A stretch of 64,000 nt of DNA from Rhododendron vialii (Eukaryota > Streptophyta > Magnoliopsida > Ericales > Ericaceae): contig NC_080559.1 of assembly GCF_030253575.1 (NCBI RefSeq), forward strand, positions 10,657,501 to 10,721,500, given 5' to 3'. A model generated the notes under the pieces. It made no database searches. It was given only the letters and a program-made list of their open reading frames with translations, and was not told where the DNA came from. Made by a program: the position numbers and the translations under genes. Shown here piece by piece: positions 28,270-40,900 of the stretch (positions are counted from its first letter, which is position 1; each line of letters starts with the position of its first letter).

Positions 28270-29373
28270 CCGGGTGTAAACGAGCCGAGTTGAAGTACGT
28301 GTTCGAGCTTGGCTCGTTTAGCCTTTGAAAACGAGCTAAGACTACTAAGCGGGAAAAAAAGAGAGCTAAGCCTATATATACAAGCCGGGCTTTTTCGAAT
28401 CAAGCTGAGTTTTAGAGTGTTGTGAACTCGGCTCGTTTACTACATGAGTTTGAAATTCCAGGTGAACTGGCAAGATTACTAAACTAGTCACACGGAGTCT
28501 AGTCTCGAGCTGCTCGTCAGCTGCTCAGTTCATTTGCCGTTCAGCGCATAGTTATTAAAATAGCAATGTCAAAGGTTACATTTGAATTACCGTATGATAT
28601 GTTACCTTCCATACTACATACTTACCACATTATTTGACGGTCCAGATGTAATGTGGAACCCGAGAAGCCAAGATAGCACTTTTTCTTGTAAGTAAAACGT
28701 TCTATCAATGGACATAGGAATTGGATCCTCCCCGGACAAAGTGTCGTGTCCAAATCTAGACCTTATATTTGCTGCAATCAATGGTTTGAATTTGCTCAAA
28801 TATTCAAGCTACGTAGCAGCAATCTAGAGTTCAGGTTGCAGCAATGTATGGCCCAAGTTCTGGAGTACCAGAGGGGATCAGATTTCGACTGTCCCCTCCG
28901 TCAACTTATGGCTCCTCTCCTCCTTGTCATAGCACACCAAAGTTGCCAATTTGGTGTGGACCGCCAGCTACCTTGCGTTGTGCCAGCCTCCAAGAGTGAA
29001 GGGCTTTTTCTATAAATGGAACCTTTTGGTTTCATCAGAAACATCTCAGAGAGAGGGAGACATCAGTGAGGTTGAAATGTAAAGCATAGATAGATGAGAG
29101 AGTGTTGTGAGCTACTCAACGTTTACTAAACGAGCCCAAAATTCGAGCTCGAACTCGGCTCGAGCCGAGCCCTTATCGAGCCGAACTGAGTCATTTATTA
29201 AACGAGTCTCTTTAATCTAGCCGAGCCACCCTTAACCAGCTGAGCTTTTATCAAACGAGCCGAATCAAATACTGGAGTTAGAGCTTGACTCGTTTACTAA
29301 ACGAGCCAAGCTGAACCGAGCCTTAACGAGTCAAGCCGAGCTCGCGAGCTGTTTGGTTCGTTTACAGCCCTAG
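28270..29373. mobile_element. Probable hAT-like element with GAGC-rich ends
   Basis: Left end CGGGTGTAAACGAGCCGAG; right end in complement TAGGGCTGTAAACGAACC. Both subterminal regions repeat AACGAGCC and GCCGAGC motifs many times. No convincing target duplication was found. A fragment of the same family (GAGCTCGCGAG) sits near 44900. The middle is unrelated non-repeat sequence. Confidence 0.6.
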
Positions 29374-29475
29374 GCACCAGAGATGGTAGTGGTGGGAAAG
29401 ACCCATTAAGGTATTTTCTAATAAAAATAAAAAATGGTGGTGATTGGAGATGTATACATATATAAGTTTATCTGT

Positions 29476-29708
29476 CAGAGCCTTAAAATAAGTTCTTATT
29501 TTTTAAGAAGTTAATTTCAAGCTAAAAAATAATGTGTTTACTCAAATAATTTTCCTATCAATATGGATCTTGTTTAATAGATCTTATCAAGATCTTTAAT
29601 ACGGTGCAAAAAAAATTCAAAAATTATTTTTTATTTATATTATTTTTGAGTTTGAAAATGTGAAATAAGCTGCTTATTTTTTAAGAAGGTTTCTGGAACG
29701 GGGTCTTA
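29476..29708. mobile_element. MITE, family A copy 2
   Basis: Same layout as the copy at 416-659: AT-rich arms, the phrase ACGGTGCAAAAAAAATTC in the middle, and the right end GGAACGGGGTCTTA. Confidence 0.65.
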
Positions 29709-29727
29709 GTCTTACATTTTAATAGTC

Positions 29728-29967
29728 GGTCCCGTTCTGCTTTCTTTCTTAACATACTTTTTAAAAAAGAAGGCAATTTCAAACTCAAATATAACAAAAA
29801 TGAAAAATAATATTTCAATTTTTTTTGAACCGTTTAAAATATTTCAATGAGATCTATCAAATAAGATCCATATTTATAAAAAAATTATTTGCGTAAATAC
29901 ATGATTTTTGAGCTTGAATTACCTTTCTTTTTTAAAAGTTTATTTTCTAAGAAACCGGAACGGGGAA
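29728..29967. mobile_element. MITE, family A copy 3
   Basis: Left end GGTCCCGTTCTG and right end CCGGAACGGGGA. It lies about 20 bases from copy 2, with the order of its internal phrases reversed relative to copy 2, so the pair is in opposite orientation. Confidence 0.65.
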
Positions 29968-30204
29968 CTCACCAAATCCAAATTCAAATTCGTATCGTCC
30001 TCTAGCCTCACAACATGATCATGACACAGGACGAAACTAAACGGGACTTACGACAACACGTGCCATATATAATTGCTAAAAAATTGATTCTTGAAAGGCA
30101 ATGCCAACCTTGTTGTCGTTTCACAAATTAGTGCATTGTTTTTTTGGGTTACGGAGATAAGTCAGTTGGTGAGATGTCAATACCAAAGTTCTTGTTATAT
30201 TGGT

Positions 30205-30415
30205 AGTGTTCGGTTGCCATTTTATTTTTAATTTTAGTTTAGATTTTAATTATTACTTTATTTCTTTTTTCAATCATTACCCTATTTCTCAAATTATTAC
30301 TTTCTCATCTCTTTCTATCTCTCTCCAATCATTACCCCTCTCTTCAATCATTACCCTATTTCTCTTTCCACCCACTACCAAAACTAAACTAAACTAAACT
30401 CTTGAGTTTTAGCAT
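30205..30415. repeat. Repetitive AT/CT block with an inverted-repeat look
   Basis: Contains several copies of CAATCATTACCCTATTTCTC-like text, bounded by GGTAGTGTTCGG on one side and CTAAACTAAACTAAACTC on the other. Possibly a MITE; the ends are not certain. Confidence 0.4.
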
Positions 30416-30463
30416 GTGACAACTGGGACAGATTCGGGGATCCTGTAAGGCGGATGTGTACTA

Positions 30464-30623
30464 CAGGGTTGTAATGTTCAATCTGGGTCATCCAAAGTGT
30501 TTTCAACGGTCCAGATTATTTTACAAGTAAAATACTTATCCTACATGTAAAAAAGATAATGATTGAAATCTGGACCGTTTGAAGACACACTTTGAACGGC
30601 CCAGATTGTGCATTACAACCCTC
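30464..30623. mobile_element. Hairpin MITE (160 bp)
   Basis: The left arm from CAGGGTTGTAATGTTCAATC is mirrored by the right arm ending GATTGTGCATTACAACCCTC. The arms are about 65 bp and also pair at AACGGTCCAGATT. Confidence 0.8.
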
Positions 30624-30866
30624 GGGGCACTTTTGCCTACAACATCCTCGATTCCATGCGTTTGGGCTCGTGTAATAATAGTCATTCTCAGCAAACTAAA
30701 AACGTTGTACAATAATTTTTAAATTAATAGACCTCCCCAAGAAAATGATAAGTTTCTATATAGTAGTACTAATCACTAATCAGAGAGTGAACATGCCGAT
30801 TCGTATGTAGGGAACATTTAGAAGCATCATTAGGTATATTCAACTTTGGTCGGACGATGTTTTAGT

Positions 30867-31067
30867 CAGGCCAGGTTTTAGGATGCGGCCGAATCGAGCT
30901 TCCCAATTTTATTTTTGGGCCCCCAACTTTTTTTTATGGTCTTATATATATTACGTCTATACATAAAACTAGCTAGTATAAAAGAGCATAATTATTACTC
31001 ATTTACTGCTAATTAAAAATGCCCAGAAAAGTTTGCTTCGGCTCCCGAAAACTTAGAATCGGCCCTG
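30867..31067. mobile_element. hAT MITE (201 bp)
   Basis: Left end CAGGCCAGGTTTTAGG; right end in complement CAGGGCCGATTCTAAG. Flanks GTTTTAGT (30859-30866) and ATTTTAGT (31068-31075) match at seven of eight positions. Confidence 0.8.
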
Positions 31068-31391
31068 ATTTTAGTCCCTCATGCTTTTGTTTTATTCCTA
31101 CTAGTAATAATGAAGTCCTAGAATTAATTAATGATCGCAGAAAAGAAGGGGGAAAAAAAACTCCCAGAAATTATGAGCTGTGTGAAATTCAAGTGGTCAG
31201 AGAAATTTTTGCAGGTCTCTCTCTCTCTCGTCAACAAGAGTGGATTCCATCAACAAATAATAATGGTCCCGTAATAATGCCACCAATTTTGTCCCATTGT
31301 TCTTGGACATGTGATTGAATTTTGATGCATATACCACAGAGGAAGAGTGCTTTATGGAATTCCGCGTCGGGCCGCCTTTTTTTCCATTGTT

Positions 31392-31636
31392 CTTAGGCTC
31401 CGTTCCAGAAACCTTCTTAAAAAATAAACAGCTTATTTCACATTTTCAAATTAAAAAATAATGTAAATGAAAAATAATTTTTCAATTTTTTTTGCATCGT
31501 ATAAAAGATCTCAATGAGATCTTTCAAACAAAATCCATAGTGCATATTTTTAGATTTCAATAAGCCCCTCATTTTTGAACTTGAAATTACTTTCTTAAAA
31601 AATAAGGGCTTTTTTTGAGTTTTGGAACGGGGCTTA
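31392..31636. mobile_element. MITE, family A copy 4
   Basis: The cleanest copy of the family: ends TTAGGCTCCGTTCCAGAA and TTTTGGAACGGGGCTTA form inverted repeats with AT-rich arms. Confidence 0.75.
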
Positions 31637-32825
31637 GACATGTGATTAAATTCTGATGCAAATACCATAGAAGAAGAGTACTTTATGGAATTCCTCGTTG
31701 GACCGCCTGTATTTGATCTGAAACGGTCCAACGGTTATGACCCAAGACTATACCATGGCCTAAGTCATTTTTCTGACGTTTGTCGCTGTTTGGGGCCCTG
31801 AATGATCAAATTTGCCGTTTAAGAAAAGTTTTGATTTGCTAATTACTTGGGCAAGGAATGTTCGAATTAAGCTGCGCTTTTTGGAGAAGTCTTAGAATTT
31901 CTTTTATTTTTTAAATTAGCTATTATTCCGAATTTTCTATTTCTGGTAATTTTTCGTTAATTATCGTTGTTAATTGATTCGGGTTCTTTTTGGATGAATC
32001 AATCAGGGTTAGGGTTTCTGCCTATTTAATAAAGTTGTAAGCCTTCGGGCTAATTAGCAGTCGATCATTATTATTGGCCAAAAAAGAGTTTAGAAAGAGT
32101 TCTCTAAATCAATCCAATTTGTAATTGTCCTTGTTGCATGTTCGTTCTTTAGTTCACAGTTGCCCTGCCTCAAATTCACTGTCTTTGAAGTTTGAATGCA
32201 CCAAGTTCATCACATTCTATTCTCGAATCTTTCTATCACTAGATTGGCTACATTGATCTGGCACGAAATTCTTATTACATACATTTGCTACACAGTCTTC
32301 TTCTTGTATTTTTATATATATCTTTATCCTCTTTTTTTACTACGTAAATGAATTTACACTCTCTTTACTTTCTTGACCATACAAGAAAGAACAATATGTA
32401 TAATGAAAAGAAAGAAAAAGGAGTGTAGACGGTAAAAGATTAAATGCATGATTGAAAGGTAAGTTCTTTCTTAAAGTTCTTCACGCAATGCATGAGTTTA
32501 AATCCCCGTAGCCGCTTGTCGGGAAAAAAACATAATCTTTAGCGCTCGTATCACACATATGAGACTTTAACTTTGGCGTCGACATAGCCACATAGGTGCA
32601 GTGATATCGTCTGCCGGTAGTTATATGTTTCTAAACATTTTGCGTTCCAACGGTCTAGTTCACAAACCTTTCACGGACTGGGCTCGGAGTCTAACCGGGC
32701 CAAGTTGCACCTAGCAATTAAACGCTAAACGGTCGCGGACTAGGCTCGGGCCGGACTGGCCCAAGTTGAACCTAAAAAAATACTGGGCCCAATGTCCCAT
32801 GATATCTTCAACTCCCTAACTTAAT
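31637..32825. other. Intergenic DNA
   Basis: No gene is supported. The text at about 31980-32110 (AGGGTTAGGGTTTCTGCC, then an AATAAA, then a polar leader-like stretch) resembles part of a retrotransposon LTR, but no matching second LTR or TG..CA border was found. Confidence 0.4.
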
Positions 32826-32966
32826 GGGAAAATGACGGCCAATGACGTGTTTGATAATTAATACCCTCCAAGGATATTTTCAGCATTAATAAATGTTTTC
32901 AAATGTTCTCAGCATCTCCTTAGCGGGTATTAATTATCAAAATACGTCCTGGGCTGTCATTTTCCC
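32826..32966. mobile_element. Mutator-type micro-MITE copy 2 (141 bp)
   Basis: Inverted ends GGGAAAATGACGGCC and GGCTGTCATTTTCCC, with a perfect 9 bp target duplication TAACTTAAT at 32817-32825 and 32967-32975. It shares TGATAATTAATACCC-like text with the copy at 27598-27719. Confidence 0.92.
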
Positions 32967-32975
32967 TAACTTAAT

Positions 32976-34552
32976 TCTACCATTTTGGTTCACTCTTGTA
33001 TTTTGTGATGAAATCTATTATTTTTTCAGATCCGGGCATTGATTTCCATTGGATTTTATATTATTTTTTATATGGAGCTCACCATCCTGAGGTGTCTAGT
33101 GTCTAGGTACTAGCTCCACTTAAGTCGATCTTTCTTGATTAGGATGTGGAATGAGCGATGGCTCTTGCGTAAGTGCTAAACATCTTCGTCGCTTTGTTTT
33201 TTCCTGTATATCGTTAGTTGTAGGGCTTGACTGTATTTCTGTATTAAGATGAAAATTGTTTTATATCTTATGGCCTGATCTGTATTCGTTGCTAATTCGT
33301 AAATGTCGTATGATTTATTTAAATGAATATGCTTCTCTTGTTAGGAAAAAAAAATGGGAACCTTTTAAAATAAAATAAAAACTCAATTTTACCGTTTCTA
33401 AATTGAAGAATTTTTTTTTTATCTCCTCAACAATGATGTATTGGATTCAGTTTTACCGTTTCTATATTTTAGTGATTCACTTGCGTAATTGGTCAATTCT
33501 TACCAAAAAGAAAAGAAGTGATTGTTCTTTTAATGAGTTATCAATTGAGCTTAATATAATTCTTAGTTTCCATCCTGTTTTTGCAATTCAACAATTTGTA
33601 CTGTTCTACGTTCTACAACAGTTTTATCAATCTTTATTATTAAATATGGTGCATGAGACAACCCCAAGGAGTTGACGTCGTCGTCAAAACTTAGAATTAA
33701 GAATTTATTCTCTCTTAAAATTTCAGATTCAAAATTTATAAGATGATATCAACTCATTTAAAATCAATCCGTATGTAGCTTTGCTTCGATTTTAATTGAG
33801 CTCTCCGCAAATGAGCTGTTGAATTGAGCCCCAACAGCATTGAAGTGCGCATTAGCTGATCCGAACATATAATTTATCAGGAAAAAAATATTAAAATAAC
33901 TATTCAAGTCAGATATGGTGTATGAGAGCACTATTCAAGTCAATCGTAAGTGTAATCTATATACATGTCCTCTTCTTTTTTTTCCTAACCGGGTCGATTT
34001 ATGTACCTTTGAACTGAGGAATAAAAATCTTTAACTATCAACACATTTGTTTACGCATTTAAAAAAAAAAAAAAACAGTTGTTTACGGAAGTGAACCGCA
34101 ATCATCCAAGAGTATTTTGGACGGTCCGGAAAAATTTTGACTCTTCTCTGAAAAAATTTCATTATCATTCGGACCGTCTAAAGCCCAAATAGACGGCTGA
34201 AATCGCGCGACTTCTTTAACATCCGAACTGTCTAAAGTCGAAATATACAGCTGAGATCGCGAGACTTCGTGAATAAGGAATTCAAGGAGCCTACGTGAAT
34301 TAAGCCAACCCCATTGGAGTATCCTTATCTGAATATGTCCAATTTGTCCGTAGCATTTTTCATACTACTAGTTAGGGTAATTACCTATTTACAACAATTC
34401 CACAGCCTTTGTACACCAAGCTAATCATCAAAAACACAAACTTTTTAATTTACCAGTCTCTTAAAAACATACAGACAGGAAATACTAGTAAAACAGAACA
34501 AAAAGGCCCAAATAAACACACGGCTAGGCAGAGCATCATTGCAACATCCATC
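32976..34552. other. Intergenic DNA downstream of the LEA gene
   Basis: No gene is supported. A diverged 44 bp tandem duplication lies near 34181-34268. The last 200 bases before 34553 probably include the LEA 3' UTR. Confidence 0.5.
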
Positions 34553-36935
34553 TCACTTATCAGCACGGCCACGACGAGGATCCTCCTCGCATTCCACGAC
34601 CAAAACGCCACCCCGGCACTCAACCTCCGGGGGAGGGTCCACCCGTTCCACCGCCACAACACCCGGGCAACCCGTGGCGGTGGCAGGAGGATGTTCCAAG
34701 CGTTGTTCCACCACCACCACGCCCTTGCCCTCATCGTCAAGGCAGCCAACGTCGTTGAAAGTCTGCCCCGTTGCCTGGTCCGCTGTCTTGAGGGTTGCGG
34801 TCGCCTGTCCGACCGGAGTGCCTTCTACGTCGACCAGCACCACGTACGCGTCCACCACCTCCCTCTTCCTCTTGTCGTAATCGTCGTTGAAATCTTCATC
34901 TTGTAGTCTTAGTGCCGCCATCTTCCGCCTGGCTTCTGCGTCGTCTGCATCACCGAATTCGTCCTGCAAAATGGTGTGATTACTCATCACTTAAGCCCAA
35001 TTATGCATATGATCTAAAAACCTCAATAATCATATGGCAAAATGTTACACTGCCTTGAGGCTTCACTTGTTCCTTGTTGAAGGTCTCATCCAAGAAATGG
35101 TGTAGAAGGGGGGAAAAAACTCACACAAATGTACCCCAAAAATGCACAAACTGCCAATGCACTCCAAATTGCACATTCAATGTATGTGAATCCCCCGCGT
35201 ATCGCACCCAATACGCTTGCATGTGTCATATGAAGTACACATGCATCGAATTATTTCGAACGCATCAAGCATTGCTCATTCAAAACTATAAGAGCTGTTT
35301 CAGACAATTACCACGAACATAATTTATGGGTTCCATAGCATTACCCTCCTAAATCCTGGCTGGATCCTGTCCATATTTTCACATAAAGCGGTGCTACATC
35401 CATTGCACGGTTTCACTGCTATCTTAATCGCATCGTCTGCGAATGGGGGAGCAGTGAATGGGGGAGCAGTAAAAAAGTGAGCGATGGATGTAAACTTTTC
35501 GATTTTCATAGCGCTACTAAAAATAAGAACATATAGGCACACAAACAGGCAAAAATGTACTTTGAGATATATATTCTGTTAAAGAGCTACATTTTCTGGG
35601 AATCAACATGGTAGACTATACAACAAACATGCAAAAATAAACAACAAAGAAAAACACAAAACAGAAGGGCTGCTGTCGACTAACCAAGCAGAGCTCAGAA
35701 CATTTACAAAAACATTTGAACAAAAACCAACAGAAGGATGACCATATTCTCTGCAGGTTCAATTTGCTAATATATCAGAGACGACTCACCTTGTTTTCCT
35801 GACCAGTAGTCTCCTCCCTCCTCCCAGTCAAGAACTCCACAGCCCTCTTCGCCTTATCCACCGCGGCGTCCTTCAACTCCGCAACCTTCCCCACGGCCGT
35901 ATCCTTCGTCTCCTTCGCTCTCTCCGCAGTATAATCCTTGTACCCCCCTGCCTTCTCCGCCGTACTATCCTTCGTCTCCTCCGCCTTCTCCGCCGTCTTT
36001 TCCTTGGCCTCCCTCGCCTTCTCCACGGCAGTGTCCTTGGCCTCCTTCGCCTTCTCCGCGGCAGAGTCCTTATACTCGCTCACTTTCCCCAGAGTCCAAT
36101 CCTTGGCCTGCTTCGCCTTCTCTGCCGCGGAATTCTTCGTCTGCTCCGCTTTCTCCGCCGTGTAATCCTTGTACTCTTTGGCCTTCTCCTTCGTCTCCTC
36201 AGCTTTCTCCTTGGCCGACTCTTTCGTCTCCTCCGCCTTCTCCTTGGCCCTTTCTTTCGCCTCCCTCGCCTTCTCCGTGAGATCCTCGGAACCCTCTCCC
36301 CTCATTCGATCTTCGGAAGCTTTGTCCCTCTTGCCGCCGGTAACCACCTTCAATAGGCTCCCGAGAATACCAGGCCTTTCCTCCTCTCGGTGATCGTTTG
36401 GCGGCCGATCATCGTCGTGCGACGGTTGATCCTCTCCTCCTCTCTCCCTATCCACGCCGGTAACCTCACCCAACTTCTCCTTCGCTTGCCTCGCCTTCTC
36501 CGCGGCCGACTCCTTCGTCTCCTCCAACTTCTCCTTTGCGGAATCCTTGTACTCCCCTGCCTTCTCCTTCGTCTCCTCCACTTTCTCCTTCGCCTTCTCT
36601 TTCGTCTCCCCCGCCTTCTGTTTAGCCTTCTCAGCAGGCGGAGGAGACTCGTTTCCGCCTCCCACTTCTTCCCTCCTCATCAGATCGTCATCGGAAGTAA
36701 CGGGAGCCCTTCCGGTGACGGCCTGCTCGAGGGTTTCCGCAACCGACTTCAATACGTTCCCTATAACGCCCCGCTTTTCGTCGTCGTCCCGGGGTTGATC
36801 CCGATCAGACTCCGTTTTGGATGCCCCTCTTTCTTCCCCATACTGTTGTCTTCTTTGCTCTCTGTTTACGTCACTGAGCTCCGCCGCTGCCATTCTTGCT
36901 GCTGCCTCTGCCCTCTCCATCTTCTCTTGCGTTGA

Positions 36936-36941
<6 letters not shown>
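34553..36941 (-). CDS. ECP63: Group 3 LEA protein, ECP63-like
   Basis: CDS is complement(join(34553..34963, 35790..36941)), 520 residues. Exon 1 begins MASTQEKMERAEAAARMAA and contains a long series of 11-residue LEA_4 repeats of the type TAEKAKEAKDK, rich in Lys, Glu and Ala and lacking Cys and Trp over long stretches. A hydrophobic RPGILGSLLKVVTG-like spacer interrupts the repeats twice. Such proteins are disordered when wet, become helical on drying, and protect membranes and enzymes in maturing seeds. Exon 2 includes TLKTADQATGQTFNDVG, the C-terminal signature of the ECP63/seed biotinylated-protein branch, and continues into a Val/Glu/Pro-rich tail ending at the stop at 34553. The intron is GT-AG. 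Several long frames on the opposite strand are shadows of the repeats. Confidence 0.93.

Positions 36942-36973
<32 letters not shown>
36942..36973. repeat. CT/GA microsatellite in the LEA 5' leader
   Basis: Lies immediately before the LEA start codon. It reads GA on the gene strand, right up to the ATG. Confidence 0.9.
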
Positions 36974-36974
<1 letters not shown>

Positions 36975-37000
36975 AAGTGCAATAATCTCAAAATACGTAG

Positions 37001-37172
37001 GGATGCATGGGGAGAGTGGGGAGTTGGTTTTATATGTTCGGTGCTGTGTAATGATGGGGAGTGAGTGAACTGATTTGGGGATTGTGATATGGTGACACGT
37101 AGTTGACGTATGGTTGACACGTGGTGAGGTGGGATGGTTTCATGGACACGTCGGTGATTGTTTGGATGCATG
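37001..37172 (-). promoter_or_regulatory. LEA promoter with ABRE-like, RY-like and TATA motifs
   Basis: A TATA box (ATATAAAA on the gene strand) lies at about 37028-37035. Four ACGT cores, three preceded by AC (one within a CACGTG G-box at 37118-37123), lie between 37097 and 37151. Two RY motifs (CATGCA on the gene strand) lie at 37004-37009 and 37167-37172. ABRE/G-box plus RY is the known pattern for ABA- and ABI3-driven seed genes, which fits the LEA product. Binding itself is inferred. Confidence 0.72.
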
Positions 37173-37956
37173 AGGGGCGACACCCTTATCTTGGAGAATT
37201 TTTTGGGTGCCGGCCGAGCGGCGGTAGCATATCCAACGACTTTGAACTCAATTGTATCGAAAAATTATGTTCACGTATCGAACACTCTGAAATCAATTTT
37301 GTCTGAAATTATGTTTTAAAATTGTGTTAATAGCATTGCTCGATTAATTGTTTTAACTGCACAGATGTCAAATTTCTATATGCTAAATTCACATACACTG
37401 CCTTTCAAAAACAAAAAAACAAAAAAAAAATCATATGCATAAACCTTAGAAAAAAAAAAAATAATTATAAATTTGACCTCCCAGTTTCTTAAGCCAAGAT
37501 TAGATCGAGATGCTCTAATCAACCAAAAGCAAATGCCAATTTTCTGATCGGAGAAGTCGTGAATAAGACAGTCACAGAGGCGTGCAATTTGGGCTGGGCT
37601 GTTCGCTCCTGCTTTGAACGGTTCGGATTAAATTCATTTCCATAAAAGTTTTATTATCCGGACCATCCAAAACTGAACAGATCCTGATTAAACTCTTTCC
37701 CAGAAAATTTTTATTATCCGGACCATCCAAAACTGGAATGAACGCACGCGATTCACCTCCAACTTGAAAAAGATCTGGAACTATAAATGACAGATTCTAC
37801 GATACTGTAAACATACGTTTATTTATGTAAAATGTTTAACTAACGAATGAATTCAACCAACATTACACAAATCACATAAATCAACACAATAATTCATGTA
37901 CACATCTTACTTGCACACCTCCTTCCCTTGAACACTCTGAAACAATTATCAACCGG
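37173..37956. other. Intergenic DNA between LEA promoter and exostosin gene
   Basis: No gene. Two diverged 60 bp tandem copies, both containing TTATTATCCGGACCATCCAA (37651 and 37711), lie at about 37620-37740. Confidence 0.6.
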
Positions 37957-40900
37957 TCAGGATATATCGGCGTCGTTTACGCGAACATTTAGTCTTCTGA
38001 GCCATATCGAATGAAGTATCATGTGAAAAACATCGAACCGCTTCGGACGCAAATTCACCTCGAAATGCCTCCTCACTTGCTTCCCCCTCCGCTGCAACCG
38101 TATATACTGTCTCTGAGAAATTCCCATCAGAATGGTCTTCAAATTCGGAATATCCTTCACCGTAACCTCAACCGAAAACGACTTCCAGTTTAGGACATCG
38201 CTAAATGGGGCTACGTAATGGTCCTTGATGATTACCGGAACGCAGCCCATGTAAAGCGCCTCGACCATCCTAGGACTAGCTACTTCGTACCCGCTTGGGC
38301 AGATGCAGTACCGGCTCTTGCGGATCATGCCATAGTACGAAACGCCTTTCGGAAGGTACTTGTGGACTTGGATGTCTACGTCCTTGTTTTCCCAATGCTC
38401 TAGAAGGACCGGCCTGATGGGACCGTGGACACCTCCTGCAAAGAAAGCCAAGATCGGCCGTCGCGAAGGGGAAGGACCACCAAGGAGGTGATTCGTGCTA
38501 CCATCTGGGAGGAGGATTTCCGGGAAGGAGACATCTTTCGTTGGGTTGAATCCTTCGGATGTGTTTGCATTACATAGAGCTCGAATGGAGTTTTTGTAGA
38601 GGTCAGGGACGGCAGAGGAAAGTTCGGGCCCCTGCAATGCAGCAATTGCCAAAAAAAAAATTAGAACACTTTTGATTCATATTTTTTGGGATAGTATGAG
38701 GAACTTGGTTTGGATCGTTGATTCACGGATGGACAGTTAAAGAAATTCGGAAAGGTATTCAAACACGTCCAATATCAGAAAAACCAAAAATCAGTGCCTT
38801 TAAACCAGAAAACTTGCCCCGTTTGCAATTCGACATAGAGAGTCACGCGGAACCACTTCATTTGCACGAATGTCGGGTTCTTGCAAGAGTATGTATGTGT
38901 TTATAACATTGTACGGGCAAAATTTGGAGTGCTACCGAAATCCACTCAAGAACAAAAATTAGAACTTGAGAAAGCTGTTACTTGTAATTTTTAACCTTCT
39001 CCTAATGTGAGGGCAGAAACTTAAAAGCAATGCAGTGACTACTTACCCAATCATGGCAAGCAAGCATGAAGTGATCAGCCCCGAGGCTCCTATTCCAGTA
39101 CTGGTATTTCCGCGCAACAAGATGGACGTAATCTTTGACTGTTTGTTTCATAGGACCCCAATGATCATGAGACTTCCTATCGTAAACGAAACGAACAATC
39201 AACGTAACGCTGAGTGGGAGGAAAAAGACATGTGCCTTTTCGGGATCTTTGGTGCGGAACTGGCTAATCTCCATATGGTAAATGAAATTTCCCTCCATTG
39301 CGTATATGCTCTTGCATGGACCGTCGTGAAAAACGGGCGGCTCACCTTCTTCATAGACAAATACCTTAAATTGTTTTTCCATTTCCAAGTAGCTCCTGGA
39401 GTTATAATGAAGATGAAATGCTTAGATCCAAAGCTTGAACTCAATATACAAAACTTCAAATTTGGTTGTAGTTTGGGGTTTACTTAACTTTTTGTTCGAC
39501 GCAGTAATCCTAAACAAAACACTAGTGTACTATTCGAAATCGGTTCATGCTTGTAGAATAAAATCCCAGAAGCGAATAAATAATTGTTTTACTAATCAAA
39601 TTATTTTTTTCATGGAAATATTGCTCGAGATCGATTATTGACTTGGATATCAATTAACTCACTCCAACGGATCCCATGAGTTACTGGATTAGTACGGTTA
39701 TCAATCTATTCAAATCTTATAATGACTCACTCCGATGGATCCTTTGAAATACTCTGGGTAGTACGGTTATTACGCCATTCCAATCTTAAAACATGTTTCC
39801 ATCGACAGATTAAAACAGAACACCTTTTTCTTTCTACAACAGTTTTCCGTTGTTATGAAGCAGCATGATAGACTCCATAAACTCTCCATTATAATTTCTA
39901 TCCGTATCGCAAGCCATTCCTTAACTTGGGGAAAGACATGAAGATACGAAAGTTGTAAGAATGACAGAAAAGGTACCTGTGAAAAGCATTAGCATTCCAG
40001 TACATTGGACCTCCGGGGACATAGTCGGGGTCCTCTGATTGATTTCCGTTAATTCTGGCTTCTTTTATTACAGCACGAGCTTTTCCAAGACCAGCTTCAA
40101 TATTGTGTAAATGGCTAGGTTTTCTCTTTGTTATTGCCTCCATGGAAAGAATGCCAGACTCATTCATGGAAGGAACAACATGGGGTCCAATTACGGTAGT
40201 ATTCAAGCTCTCTCCAATCTTCTCAACCTGTTGAATTGATAAACACACCGACTTAAATATATATCAAAGTAAAACCAACTCGATAAATGAAAGATAACTA
40301 ATCAATAGCATTTTCATTTCGTTCTTTCTAACAAATCAGATTGCATCAATAATTGCAATGATAAGAATACTAAAACGGAAAAAGAAGTTAGGTACGCTCA
40401 GGATTTTCACGAGATGCATTAAGTACAATAGATAACCAAAGCAACATTCCTTCAATAACACAACACAAATTCAAGTTGTCTCTACGCAGATTGTTAATTT
40501 ACCTTCTCGAGAAGCATTAAGAACAAAAGACATTCAAAGCAACGTTCTATCCAAATTCACTCATGAAATGCCAATAGCGCGCAAAACTTACTTTCATATG
40601 CCAAATTTGGTCTACCTCTCCTCTTAGTGCTACCCTCTAATATAAGGTCATAACCATATCTTCTCTTAACTACGGCATCTACCGAGCTACATAGCCCTGC
40701 CCACATCTATTCTTTCTCATCTTATCTTCTAGGATTTGGGCATGTCTATGTAGATTGGAAGATGCGGAAGTTTGAAATGATCTAGCTAGGTTTGTTGGAT
40801 ATCACGGAACATAGTGCCTTTGATAGAGCTCAATGGTGGCAACAAAGTCGTATAATTAATTGGGACTTGTTAAGGCTTGGTAATGATTTTCGCTTTCCAT

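Noticed and set aside
31980..32110. Solo LTR
   Set aside because: No TG..CA borders, target duplication or partner LTR could be found, so it is only mentioned as a resemblance.
32460..32525. tRNA-like text (AATGCATGAGTTTAAATCCCC)
   Set aside because: No cloverleaf, no acceptor pairing and no B-box consensus.
34409..34906. 165-codon + strand frame and others opposite LEA exon 2
   Set aside because: Antisense to a well-supported exon; histidine- and threonine-rich shadow without a start context or homologue.
35938..36935. Several long open frames on the + strand opposite the LEA gene
   Set aside because: They are shadows of the Lys/Glu/Ala 11-residue repeats on the - strand, give Ser/Phe/Leu-rich nonsense, and have no family motifs.
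38011..38403. Two + strand frames of about 60 codons over the exostosin last exon
   Set aside because: Antisense to the conserved glycosyltransferase exon.
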